NCBI RefSeq assembly: GCF_003925875.1
Contig: NZ_AP019309.1
Coordinates: 2,046,001-2,110,000, forward strand
Length of the DNA: 64,000 nt
Reading direction: 5' to 3'
Source of the DNA: Intestinibaculum porci
Lineage (GTDB): Bacteria > Bacillota_I > Bacilli_A > Erysipelotrichales > Coprobacillaceae
Shown here in pieces: positions 27,560 through 35,322 of this stretch. Within the stretch, counting starts at the first letter, position 1, and every line of letters starts with the position of its first letter. The notes below the pieces were generated by a model, which saw nothing but the letters and a program-made list of their open reading frames with translations, made no database searches and was not told the DNA's origin. The position numbers were made by a program, and so were the translations under genes.

Positions 27560-27611
27560 AGGCATCCCTCCTGCTTTAAGTGTAAAGCATTACCGCACTT
27601 TTGTGAAGGCT

Positions 27612-29309
27612 TTATGATAAATCATCAATCGCTTTCGCTTCAACTAAAAGCGGCGATAACTCTTCATGCATCAGTTTACGTCTTGGATACTTCTCACAGT
27701 AATGACTGACTAAGTATTCAATCTGATCCGTACCGCCTTTTAAATCAATCATCGCTCTTAAAATACCAGCTAACTCTTTATAGTGCTGCCGCGTACCAGC
27801 TTTTTTCACCATATTATTCGCAATGCGTTTATAAGCATTGACTAATACTTCCGGATGTTCTTTTTTCAAATAGCCGCGCGCCTTATTAACCTCGGTTAAA
27901 TCACTCGTGCTATTGATCATCTTAATGAGGGCATCATATTCCCGATCAATAGCTAGTAAGTAAGCCTTCGCCTCGGGATCATCGATCTGATCTAAATATT
28001 TCATGCGACTTTGCGGCCAGTATTTTTTGGAAGAATTGAGTTTAATCTCCCGATAGATTTCAAAGTGATGATCACCATACATAGTAAACATCTGATCCAA
28101 AGATCTTAAGTATTCTTTACGCATATTGGCTTTCTTATATAATTCTTTTAAGAAATAGTAATCATAATAAACCGAGTGGGGATCTTTTTCAAAAGGAATC
28201 TGTTCTTTGATATAGTTCATCAGCCATTTGGTTTCATCATGGGTGGCACAGTATTCGGTAAAAAAACGACGAATATTGATATGTTTCCAGTTCTTCATCG
28301 CTAAAATACGAATGTCTTTCTTATTGTTGGCGCGAATCAGCAAGCGTAAGTAAAATAACACCCACTGCTCGTAGTTTTTCTCTTCTTTAGGTTCCATCGC
28401 TTTTTTGCCATCAAAGGAGTCGATGACCTGCTTAGCAAGCGCGAGTGACCGCGCAAAATAACGATCTTCAAAAGCATGATTAAGTAAGTAGAAATAATCA
28501 TCTCTAAAGATGCTGGCATCTTTTTCCATCGCATGAGCTGTAATTAACTGATACACTTCATCCTGATTCTCAATCCCGCCGATGGCTCTTTTATAATAAA
28601 CGTTAAGATCACGAATAAAGTTTTTAATCGTATTGCTGGCATGTTCATAATAGAAGCCATCTAGCTGACTGTACATATGATCAATCACTTCAAAAGCATG
28701 TAAGTAAGCATGCGCTTCTAAGAAGTTTTCAAGATGAGGCTCTAAATGCTGGCGGATTTCCCCAAAAAAGTAATCGGCGATCTGATGGGACAAATAGATC
28801 ACCTGGGAGTTTTCGTACTTTGGATTATCGTCACGATAGCCCTGCATAATGGCATCTATTTCCTCATTGACTTTCTCCACCTGAGCGCGGGTTTTCGCTT
28901 CCTGACGTTCATCATAACGCACGAGTTTTTTAAAACGTTTGAGCAATTCCCCATCGCCGTTAAGCAGGATTGATAAAAAGTCTTTCATTTCCTGTTCATT
29001 TACGAAGTTTAATAAATCCTCGACATCATGGGGATCAACACGCATTTCATCTTCTAAGCGATCTTCGACGGCAAATAACAAGGCGGCTTCATGGGCACAG
29101 GCATGGCCTTCACGGCCGCGTTCACATTCGCAGTCCATCGCCGTAATATTATTACCCATATGTTTAATCATGACATGATCAACATCACCATCAAGAACAT
29201 CTGCCTCAATCAGATGATCAGCCATTTTAATATGAATAACATTGCCAGCTTCATAAATTTTATAGCCGGCATCAAGTTCTCGGGCATCAAAATTGTTTTC
29301 CCAAGCCAT
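27612..29309 (-). CDS. SWIM zinc-finger protein
   Basis: A 565-residue protein with a SWIM-type zinc finger near residues 58-75: Cys-x-Cys in DCECERG and Cys-x-His in HACAHEAAL. The remaining 480 residues are helical, rich in Tyr, Asp and Lys, and may form repeats (for example IKEQIPFEKDPHSVYYDYYF). SWIM domains bind nucleic acid or proteins; in bacteria such proteins often accompany SNF2 helicases, but none is present here. The ATG at 29309 follows AAAGAGGTG. It heads an operon with two small genes. Confidence 0.75.
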   Translation of the reverse strand: MAWENNFDARELDAGYKIYEAGNVIHIKMADHLIEADVLDGDVDHVMIKHMGNNITAMDCECERGREGHACAHEAALLFAVEDRLEDEMRVDPHDVEDLLNFVNEQEMKDFLSILLNGDGELLKRFKKLVRYDERQEAKTRAQVEKVNEEIDAIMQGYRDDNPKYENSQVIYLSHQIADYFFGEIRQHLEPHLENFLEAHAYLHAFEVIDHMYSQLDGFYYEHASNTIKNFIRDLNVYYKRAIGGIENQDEVYQLITAHAMEKDASIFRDDYFYLLNHAFEDRYFARSLALAKQVIDSFDGKKAMEPKEEKNYEQWVLFYLRLLIRANNKKDIRILAMKNWKHINIRRFFTEYCATHDETKWLMNYIKEQIPFEKDPHSVYYDYYFLKELYKKANMRKEYLRSLDQMFTMYGDHHFEIYREIKLNSSKKYWPQSRMKYLDQIDDPEAKAYLLAIDREYDALIKMINSTSDLTEVNKARGYLKKEHPEVLVNAYKRIANNMVKKAGTRQHYKELAGILRAMIDLKGGTDQIEYLVSHYCEKYPRRKLMHEELSPLLVEAKAIDDLS

Positions 29310-29444
29310 TCATTTCACCTCTTTACAATATAAAAAAAGATTTCTAATACAGATATGTTTGTAAATCATAGGAATGTATAGAGAGCAAATTTAAGAATCT
29401 CTTCTCAAATCTATTTTCATTATATGATAAAACATTAAAAAATA

Positions 29445-29617
29445 CAATAAAAAGAGATGTACCCACAAGAAGTCGCTCCTAACGTTTGGCACATTCACCT
29501 AGGGACAAGAAACTTTGTGAAACGGGTAGGGACCAAGGTATGTTTCACGGTGCTTTTAGGGAATGATTGTGATAAGGATGTGCCTATATAAATCAATGAC
29601 TTCTTCACATCTCTTGA
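29445..29617 (-). ncRNA. Structured RNA candidate with 6S-like hairpin architecture
   Basis: A gene-free stretch of 385 bases (29310-29694) holds one long foldable unit. Closing stem: 29452-29460 pairs with 29607-29615 (9 bp), then 29467-29474 with 29598-29605 (8 bp). Next comes a symmetric 13/13 internal loop (29475-29487 and 29585-29597). The next stem pairs 29488-29494 with 29578-29584, and an apical stem pairs 29517-29523 with 29542-29548. A rod of about 165 nt with a central bubble is the shape of 6S RNA. On the minus strand a TATACT box lies six bases before the stem and a T-rich run follows it. The plus strand cannot be excluded, and no sequence family was confirmed. Confidence 0.55.
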
Positions 29618-29634
29618 GGCTAGTATAACGTTGT

Positions 29635-29656
29635 GATGTGGCAAAGATGTGGCAAA
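29635..29656. repeat. 11-bp tandem repeat beside the structured RNA
   Basis: Two exact copies of GATGTGGCAAA (29635-29645 and 29646-29656), upstream of the TATACT box of the minus-strand RNA candidate. It may be a regulator site or chance. Confidence 0.8.
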
Positions 29657-29661
29657 AATGT

Positions 29662-29688
29662 AAAAAGTGCACCATTTTTCAGGTGCAC
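29662..29688 (-). terminator. Terminator after htpG
   Basis: GTGCACC, loop TGAAAAAT, GGTGCAC then TTTTTAC on the minus strand just after the htpG stop. Confidence 0.8.
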
Positions 29689-29694
29689 CATCAA

Positions 29695-31596
29695 TTATTT
29701 ACTTGCGCTAATCATTAAAGAGGTAATTTTATTAGAGAATTCAACTGGATCTTCGACTGGGAAACCTTCAATTAATAAAGCTTCATCAAAGAGGATTGAG
29801 GCATAGTCTTTCACCTGATCAGGATTCTTTTCATAAACGGACTTTAAGGCATTAAACAATTCATGTTTAGGGTTAATTTCCAAAATACGACCCGCTTTCA
29901 CCTGCTGAGCTTCGGCATTAGGCATCGCATTGAGGACTTTTTCCATTTCGAAGGATACCCCTTCGCTTGAAGAGAGGCAGACTGGATGTGATTTTAAACG
30001 TGAGGTTAACTTCACATCAACAACTTTATCGCCTAAAGCATCTTTAATTGTCTCTAATAATGACTTGTTATCCGTAGATTCCTGTTCCAGTTCTTTCTTT
30101 TCTTCCTCAGATTCGATATTTAAATCACCCTGAGAAACATTCTTGAATGGTTTTTCTTTATAATCACGCATCATCTGTAAGCAGAATTCATCCACATCCT
30201 GAGTTAAGTAAAGGATATCATAACCTTTATCTTTCACTGTTTCTACCTGTGGCAATAAATCGATCTTTTCAACGGTTTCCCCGCTGGCAAAATAGATTTC
30301 TTTCTGATCTGCTGGCATTTTGTCAACGTATTCTGCTAATGTGATATAATCTTTTTCTTTGGCTGAATAGAACATTAATAAATCCTGCAGCTTATCTTTT
30401 AACATACCATAGGAATTATAAATACCAAACTTCAGCTGAATGCCGAAGTTCTTCCAGAACTTCTTGTAACCTTCGCGGTCATTTTTTAACATATCCGTTA
30501 ATTCTTTGGTAATACGTTTTTCAATACGATCCGCAATGAGCTTCATGCTGCGATCATTTTGTAACATTTCACGAGAGATATTTAAGTTTAAATCCTGAGA
30601 ATCGACTAACCCACGAACGAAACGATAATGTTCTGGGACTAAATCTTTCGCTTTATCCATAATGAAGACACCACGGGAATAAAGCTGTAAGCCTCTTTCA
30701 TAATCACTTGAGAAGTAATTCATTGGCACTTTTGATGGAATGAATAATAAGGAATCATAAGTGACCGCCCCTTCAACACGGTTATGCATGACGCGCTGTG
30801 GATTTTCGAAGTCATTGAATTTTGATTTATAGAAATCATTGTATTCTTCTTCCGTGATATCTTTCTTATTACGTTTCCAGAGTGGCACCATACTATTTAA
30901 AGTTTTGGTTTCCGTCACATCTTCGTATTCATCACTGTCTTCTTTCTTCTTAGAGACTGTCATATCCATCTTAATTGGATAATGGATGTAATCTGAATAT
31001 TTCTTTACCAGTCTTTCAATTTCATACTGATCTAAATACTGATCATAATTTTCATCATCCGTATTAGGTTTTAAGTGTAAAACAATTTTTGTGCCATGAT
31101 GATCTAAGCTAGAAGGCAAGATTTCATAACCATCAGAGGTATCAGAAACCCAGACGTAAGCCTGATCATCACCATATTTCTTAGAGAAAACTTCAACTTT
31201 ATCAGCGACCATGAAAGCAGAATAGAAACCTACCCCAAACTGACCGATGATATCGACATCGCTCTTGCCATCTTCAATGGCCTGTTTGAATTCATTAGAG
31301 CCAGAGTTTGCGATGGTCCCTAAATGTTCATCAAGTTCCGCTTCATTCATCCCAATCCCATGATCTTCAATGGTAATGGTACGTTTTTCTTTATCTGTAT
31401 CGATACGGATATCCATGTCTTCTCTTGAGAAGCCCTGAATATTGTCCTTTAAAGCTTTATAGTACATCTTATCTGATGCATCGCTGGCATTGGAAATTAA
31501 CTCTCTCAAAAAGATTTCTTTATGTGTATAGATTGAATTAATCATTAAATCTAACAAACGTTTAGATTCTGATTTAAACTGTTTTTTATCACTCAT
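29695..31596 (-). CDS. htpG: Chaperone HtpG (Hsp90)
   Basis: ATP-dependent chaperone of 633 residues. The GHKL ATPase motifs are present: ELISNASDASDKMYY near residue 33, IEDHGIGMNEAEL near 76, GSNEFKQAI, and the lid/glycine motif IGQFGVGFYSAFMVAD. The middle domain shows GVFIMDKAKDLVPEHYRFVRG and NISREMLQNDR. The ATG at 31596 follows AAAGGAGATATCAAG. Two CIRCE-like operators flank the promoter, implying HrcA repression and heat-shock induction. Confidence 0.97.
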   Translation of the reverse strand: MSDKKQFKSESKRLLDLMINSIYTHKEIFLRELISNASDASDKMYYKALKDNIQGFSREDMDIRIDTDKEKRTITIEDHGIGMNEAELDEHLGTIANSGSNEFKQAIEDGKSDVDIIGQFGVGFYSAFMVADKVEVFSKKYGDDQAYVWVSDTSDGYEILPSSLDHHGTKIVLHLKPNTDDENYDQYLDQYEIERLVKKYSDYIHYPIKMDMTVSKKKEDSDEYEDVTETKTLNSMVPLWKRNKKDITEEEYNDFYKSKFNDFENPQRVMHNRVEGAVTYDSLLFIPSKVPMNYFSSDYERGLQLYSRGVFIMDKAKDLVPEHYRFVRGLVDSQDLNLNISREMLQNDRSMKLIADRIEKRITKELTDMLKNDREGYKKFWKNFGIQLKFGIYNSYGMLKDKLQDLLMFYSAKEKDYITLAEYVDKMPADQKEIYFASGETVEKIDLLPQVETVKDKGYDILYLTQDVDEFCLQMMRDYKEKPFKNVSQGDLNIESEEEKKELEQESTDNKSLLETIKDALGDKVVDVKLTSRLKSHPVCLSSSEGVSFEMEKVLNAMPNAEAQQVKAGRILEINPKHELFNALKSVYEKNPDQVKDYASILFDEALLIEGFPVEDPVEFSNKITSLMISASK

Positions 31597-31611
31597 CTTG
31601 ATATCTCCTTT

Positions 31612-31638
31612 TTAGCACTCTTTATATTTAACTGCTAA
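31612..31638. promoter_or_regulatory. CIRCE-like operator 1 at htpG
   Basis: TTAGCACTC, exactly nine bases, then AACTGCTAA. The CIRCE consensus is TTAGCACTC-N9-GAGTGCTAA, so the left arm is perfect and the right arm has two changes. It lies between the -10 box and the ribosome binding site. Confidence 0.8.
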
Positions 31639-31642
31639 AGGT

Positions 31643-31671
31643 ATCTTACACCATCATTTTAGCACTGTCAA
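31643..31671 (-). promoter_or_regulatory. htpG promoter
   Basis: TTGACA (31671-31666), a 17-base spacer and TAAGAT (31648-31643). The -35 box lies inside the second CIRCE-like element. Confidence 0.85.
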
Positions 31672-31685
31672 TAAATAGCTGCTAA
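31659..31685. promoter_or_regulatory. CIRCE-like operator 2 at htpG
   Basis: TTAGCACTG, nine bases, then AGCTGCTAA: CIRCE with one change in the left arm and two in the right. It covers the -35 region. Confidence 0.75.
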
Positions 31686-31692
31686 ATTAAGC

Positions 31693-31720
31693 AAAAAGAA
31701 AAGAGATGATTGCTCATCTC
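31693..31720 (-). terminator. Terminator after the GGGtGRT gene
   Basis: GAGATGA, loop GCAA, TCATCTC then TTTTCTTTTT on the minus strand. Confidence 0.8.
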
Positions 31721-31734
31721 CTTTCGAGAAAAAA

Positions 31735-32736
31735 CTATTTAGATGCTTCTTCGATTGCAACAGCAACGGCAACAGTAGCACCAACCATAGGGTTGTTACC
31801 CATACCGATTAAGCCCATCATTTCTACGTGAGCAGGAACTGATGAAGAACCAGCGAACTGCGCATCTGAATGCATACGACCCATAGTATCTGTCATACCA
31901 TAAGAAGCTGGACCAGCAGCCATGTTATCTGGATGTAATGTACGACCAGTTCCACCACCAGATGCAACTGAGAAGTATTTCTTACCTGCTTCAAGTCTTT
32001 CTTTCTTATAAGTACCAGCTACTGGATGCTGGAAACGAGTTGGGTTAGTAGAGTTACCAGTGATAGAAACATCAACGTCTTCTTTCCACATGATGGCAAC
32101 GCCTTCACGCACGTCATCTGCACCATAGCAGTTAACTTTTGCACGATCACCATTAGAATATGGTGTACGGCTTAATTCTTTGACTTCACCAGTGAAATAA
32201 TCAAACTGAGTTTCTACATAAGTGAAACCATTGATACGTGAGATGATCTTAGCAGCATCTTTTCCTAAACCGTTTAAGATAACTCTTAATGGGTTCTTAC
32301 GTACTTTGTTTGCGTTTAAAGCGATTTTGATTGCGCCTTCAGCAGCTGCGAATGATTCGTGACCTGCTAAGAATGCGAAACACTGAGTTTCTTCGTCTAA
32401 TAATCTTGAGCCTAAGTTACCATGACCTAAACCTACTTTACGGTCATCAGCAACTGAACCTGGGATACAGAATGACTGTAAACCAACACCGATTGTCTTA
32501 GCGGCATCAGCAGCTTTCTTATCACCATGTTTTAATGCTAAAGCAGCCCCTACAGTGTAAGCCCAGCAAGCATTTTCAAAACAGATTGGCTGAGTTGATT
32601 TTACAATGTTATAAACATCGATACCAGCATCGTCGCAGATTTTTTTCGCTTCTTCGATGTCTTTGATTCCATATTCGTTGAGAGTTTTGTTAATTTGGTT
32701 AATACGTCTTTCGTAACCTTCAAATGTAATTGCCAT
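31735..32736 (-). CDS. GGGtGRT family protein
   Basis: A 333-residue protein of the conserved but uncharacterised GGGtGRT family. The name-giving motif is FSVASGGGTGRTLHPDNM near residues 248-265. Other features are a glycine-rich start-to-middle (SVADDRKVGLGHGNLGSRLL) and ENACWAYTVGAALALKHG. There is no signal peptide. The ATG at 32736 follows AGGGGGAG. Codon choice is strongly biased towards a small set, as in highly expressed genes. It is encoded directly after the TSCPD-type protein and is almost certainly co-transcribed; a joint function is likely but unknown. Confidence 0.85.
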   Translation of the reverse strand: MAITFEGYERRINQINKTLNEYGIKDIEEAKKICDDAGIDVYNIVKSTQPICFENACWAYTVGAALALKHGDKKAADAAKTIGVGLQSFCIPGSVADDRKVGLGHGNLGSRLLDEETQCFAFLAGHESFAAAEGAIKIALNANKVRKNPLRVILNGLGKDAAKIISRINGFTYVETQFDYFTGEVKELSRTPYSNGDRAKVNCYGADDVREGVAIMWKEDVDVSITGNSTNPTRFQHPVAGTYKKERLEAGKKYFSVASGGGTGRTLHPDNMAAGPASYGMTDTMGRMHSDAQFAGSSSVPAHVEMMGLIGMGNNPMVGATVAVAVAIEEASK

Positions 32737-32754
32737 TATCTTATTCTCCCCCTA

Positions 32755-33447
32755 TTATTCTTTTCTTGGATCAATGTACTTAGCAGCATCTGCGAATCTA
32801 CCATATGTACCAGTGGCTTTCTTGATGGCTTCATTTGCATCCATACCATCTTTAACCATATCCATAACTCTTCCTAAGTTTACATATTCGTAACCGATGA
32901 TTTCGTTGTTTTCATCTAAAGCGTTACGAGTGATATAACCTTCAGTTAATTCAAGATATCTTGGGCCTTTTGCTTTTGTTGCATAAGAAGTACCAACCAT
33001 TGATCTTAAACCTTTACCTAAGTCTTCAAGACCAGCACCAACAACTAAGCCGCCTTCAGAGAATGCAGACTGAGTACGACCGTAAACGATCTGTAAGAAT
33101 AATTCTCTCATTGCAGTGTTGATGGCATCACATACTAAGTCAGTATTTAATGCTTCAAGAACTGTACGACCTACTAATGCTTCAGCGGCCATAGCTGCAG
33201 AATGAGTCATACCTGAACAGCCAACAGTTTCGATTAAAGCTTCTTCGATAATACCTTCTTTAACATTTAAAGATAATTTACAGCATCCCTGCTGAGGTGC
33301 ACACCAGCCGATACCATGAGTGTATCCATTGATATCAGATACTTCTTTAGAGTAAACCCATTTTCCTTCTTCTGGGATAGGTGCACATCCATGATGAGCT
33401 CCCTGAGTAACAGTGCACATGTTCTGCACTTCACTACTATAGATCAT
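32755..33447 (-). CDS. TSCPD/NifU-like Fe-S scaffold-type protein
   Basis: A 230-residue protein partnered with the GGGtGRT gene. Conserved cysteines lie at WCAPQQGCCKLSLNV and ETVGCSGMTHSAAMAAEALVG, the pattern of the NifU N-terminal-like/TSCPD group, suggesting metal or Fe-S binding. The first 45 residues contain another Cys-His cluster (MCTVTQGAHHGCAPIP). The ATG at 33447 follows AAGGAGG. The codon bias matches that of its partner. The biochemical role is not established as far as I know. Confidence 0.75.
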   Translation of the reverse strand: MIYSSEVQNMCTVTQGAHHGCAPIPEEGKWVYSKEVSDINGYTHGIGWCAPQQGCCKLSLNVKEGIIEEALIETVGCSGMTHSAAMAAEALVGRTVLEALNTDLVCDAINTAMRELFLQIVYGRTQSAFSEGGLVVGAGLEDLGKGLRSMVGTSYATKAKGPRYLELTEGYITRNALDENNEIIGYEYVNLGRVMDMVKDGMDANEAIKKATGTYGRFADAAKYIDPRKE

Positions 33448-33586
33448 TGTTTTTCCTCCTTGTTTTTATTTACGTCCCTTTTGCCATCCGCTACCATACA
33501 AATGGCATGACGCGATCTAGAGTTTTTTAACCCTCGGAAACAAATTTTCCTGTCTATATGATATCGCTAAACTTCTTTTTTTTAAA
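33448..33586 (-). promoter_or_regulatory. Promoter and structured 5' leader of the TSCPD-GGGtGRT operon
   Basis: A weak promoter (TTTAAA 33586-33581, 17 bases, TATCAT 33563-33558) precedes a leader of about 105 bases with three possible hairpins: 33536-33540 with 33546-33550; 33520-33522 with 33533-33535; and 33473-33476 with 33509-33512. Inside the last, the segment 33502-33506 can pair with either 33483-33487 or 33494-33497. Mutually exclusive pairings just before the binding site would suit a regulatory RNA, but I match no known riboswitch class. Confidence 0.4.
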
Positions 33587-33628
33587 GACTTTTTAAGTAA
33601 ATTTGTAAACTTTTTAATTTATCATTTT

Positions 33629-33668
33629 ATATTCACATCTTTTATGTTTTCGCATTCAATGTGAATAT
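33629..33668. repeat. 10-bp inverted repeat between two operons
   Basis: ATATTCACAT (33629-33638) and ATGTGAATAT (33659-33668) form exact inverted arms around 20 bases. It may be an operator of the TSCPD operon or a weak terminator of the ABC operon. The rest of 33587-33729 shows only AT-rich sequence. Confidence 0.6.
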
Positions 33669-33729
33669 TTTTATCTCTATTTTATCACTATTTGCGAAAT
33701 ACCCTATTAACCTATCTTAATTGTATAGA

Positions 33730-35322
33730 TTAAAGCCTAATTAAACGTCCATCATGAGCGGAGCGCCGATGGGAAATAGAAAGCACGGTGCGCCCTTTAC
33801 TCACCTGATCTAAAGCATGCATCACCTTTTCCTCTGTTTCCTTATCAAGTGAAGCGCTCATCTCATCTAATAATAGAATTTCCGGATCACAGACGATGCT
33901 GCGGGCGATCATTAAAAGCTGCAGCTGCCCCTGAGAGAAATTGACATCTTTCATCGGCGTCTCAAGTCCCTTAGGCAAACGCTTTATTTCATCAGTCAAA
34001 GACACCATGGTAATAGCCTTTTCAATCATCTCATCAGTGATTGTCTCATCATAAAGGGTCACTTGATCTTTCACGCTTCCTTCGACCAGAGTCACGCCCT
34101 GCTGACATAAAGCAATAAAATGACGCTGATTGGCATTATGTAAATCAGGCGTGTGGCCGGCTAGTAAAATTTGACCACGCCATGGCTGGTAGAGACCTAA
34201 CAATAACTTAAACACTGTACTCTTGCCCTTACCGGTCCGGCCAACAAAAGTGACATGTTCCCCTTTTGCGACATCAAATGAAAAATCTTTTAAGACCGGT
34301 TCATCCTTATAGCCAAACGTCACATGATCAAAATGGATATACGGTCCTACGCCTTCATAGCTTGGCATTTTTTGCTCTGCAATCTTTAAAAAATCCTGCA
34401 TCCGACTCATCCCCGCTAAAGCTTCCTGAATGCTTTGGATTTCCATGCCAATCGATTCTAACGGGGCAAAAAGCTGTCCGATATAGGCCATTAAAGCAAC
34501 CGCATTGCCCGCGCTGATGCCAAATAATAAGCGCATTTTATAGCCTTGGGCGGCTCCGATCATGAGTAAACCGATGACAATGGCTTGAATGGTGAGAATC
34601 ATTGGTGAATAGACACTATCCAACAAATTTGATCTGTTTTGGGCCTGGTAAGAATCTTCAATGTATGTATCATATTTATTTTCCATGTAATCTTCTTTTT
34701 CAAAGATATGAATCATTGATAAGACCCGCAGTGTTTCCGGGATATGATGATTGACTTTTGCTATCGCCGCGCGATTTTGCTTTTGTGACGACAAAGAAGA
34801 TTTCTGAAAATATCTGGTCAGAAAGACAATGATTGGCATAACGATCAAGACGATCAGACCTAAACCAATACTACGCGTAAAGATTACAATCAAAAGGCCG
34901 ATCAGCTGAAAGCCATCTGCCAGCATTCCCACAATGCCATCACTATAAAGACTATCAATGGTATCCGCATCATTGACAAAGAGTGAAGCGATCTCCCCGC
35001 TTTCATGATCTGTCAAATAAGAAGTTGGCAATTGATTAAGCTTTTTGGCTAAGGCACTGCGCATACCATGGGTCAGTTTCTGGCCAAAAACTGTGATCGC
35101 CATATTTTGCATTGACGCGAAAAGATCACTTAAGACAATCAAGCCTAAATACCCTAAAGCCAAAAGCAAGGAAACATCTTTTTGCGTTGTCAGATGATTG
35201 ACAATATTTTCTAGTGCTAACGGTGGTAATAATGACGTGGTAATACTGAAAGTTATCAGCACTACCATCAGGATAAATAGACGCTGATGGGCATGAATAA
35301 CCTCTTTTACAATCTTACGCAT
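33730..35322 (-). CDS. ABC exporter half-transporter (degenerate signature)
   Basis: A 530-residue fusion of a six-helix exporter domain (residues 1-300) and an ATPase domain. Walker A is GRTGKGKST, Walker B is ILLLDEMSAS, and the H-loop is LSISHRRS. The signature is FSQGQLQLLMIARS instead of LSGGQ, so one ATP site of the pair is probably impaired. The protein ends soon after the H-loop, shorter than usual. The ATG at 35322 follows GGAGGAAAGGACC. It overlaps its partner gene by 8 bases, and the two should form a heterodimer. The substrate (drug, lipid or peptide) is not evident. Confidence 0.88.
   Translation of the reverse strand: MRKIVKEVIHAHQRLFILMVVLITFSITTSLLPPLALENIVNHLTTQKDVSLLLALGYLGLIVLSDLFASMQNMAITVFGQKLTHGMRSALAKKLNQLPTSYLTDHESGEIASLFVNDADTIDSLYSDGIVGMLADGFQLIGLLIVIFTRSIGLGLIVLIVMPIIVFLTRYFQKSSLSSQKQNRAAIAKVNHHIPETLRVLSMIHIFEKEDYMENKYDTYIEDSYQAQNRSNLLDSVYSPMILTIQAIVIGLLMIGAAQGYKMRLLFGISAGNAVALMAYIGQLFAPLESIGMEIQSIQEALAGMSRMQDFLKIAEQKMPSYEGVGPYIHFDHVTFGYKDEPVLKDFSFDVAKGEHVTFVGRTGKGKSTVFKLLLGLYQPWRGQILLAGHTPDLHNANQRHFIALCQQGVTLVEGSVKDQVTLYDETITDEMIEKAITMVSLTDEIKRLPKGLETPMKDVNFSQGQLQLLMIARSIVCDPEILLLDEMSASLDKETEEKVMHALDQVSKGRTVLSISHRRSAHDGRLIRL

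Noticed and set aside
33484-33540. preQ1 or SAM-type riboswitch in the TSCPD leader
   Set aside because: The leader has A-rich and hairpin parts reminiscent of such classes, but the conserved core bases are absent and the gene context does not fit.
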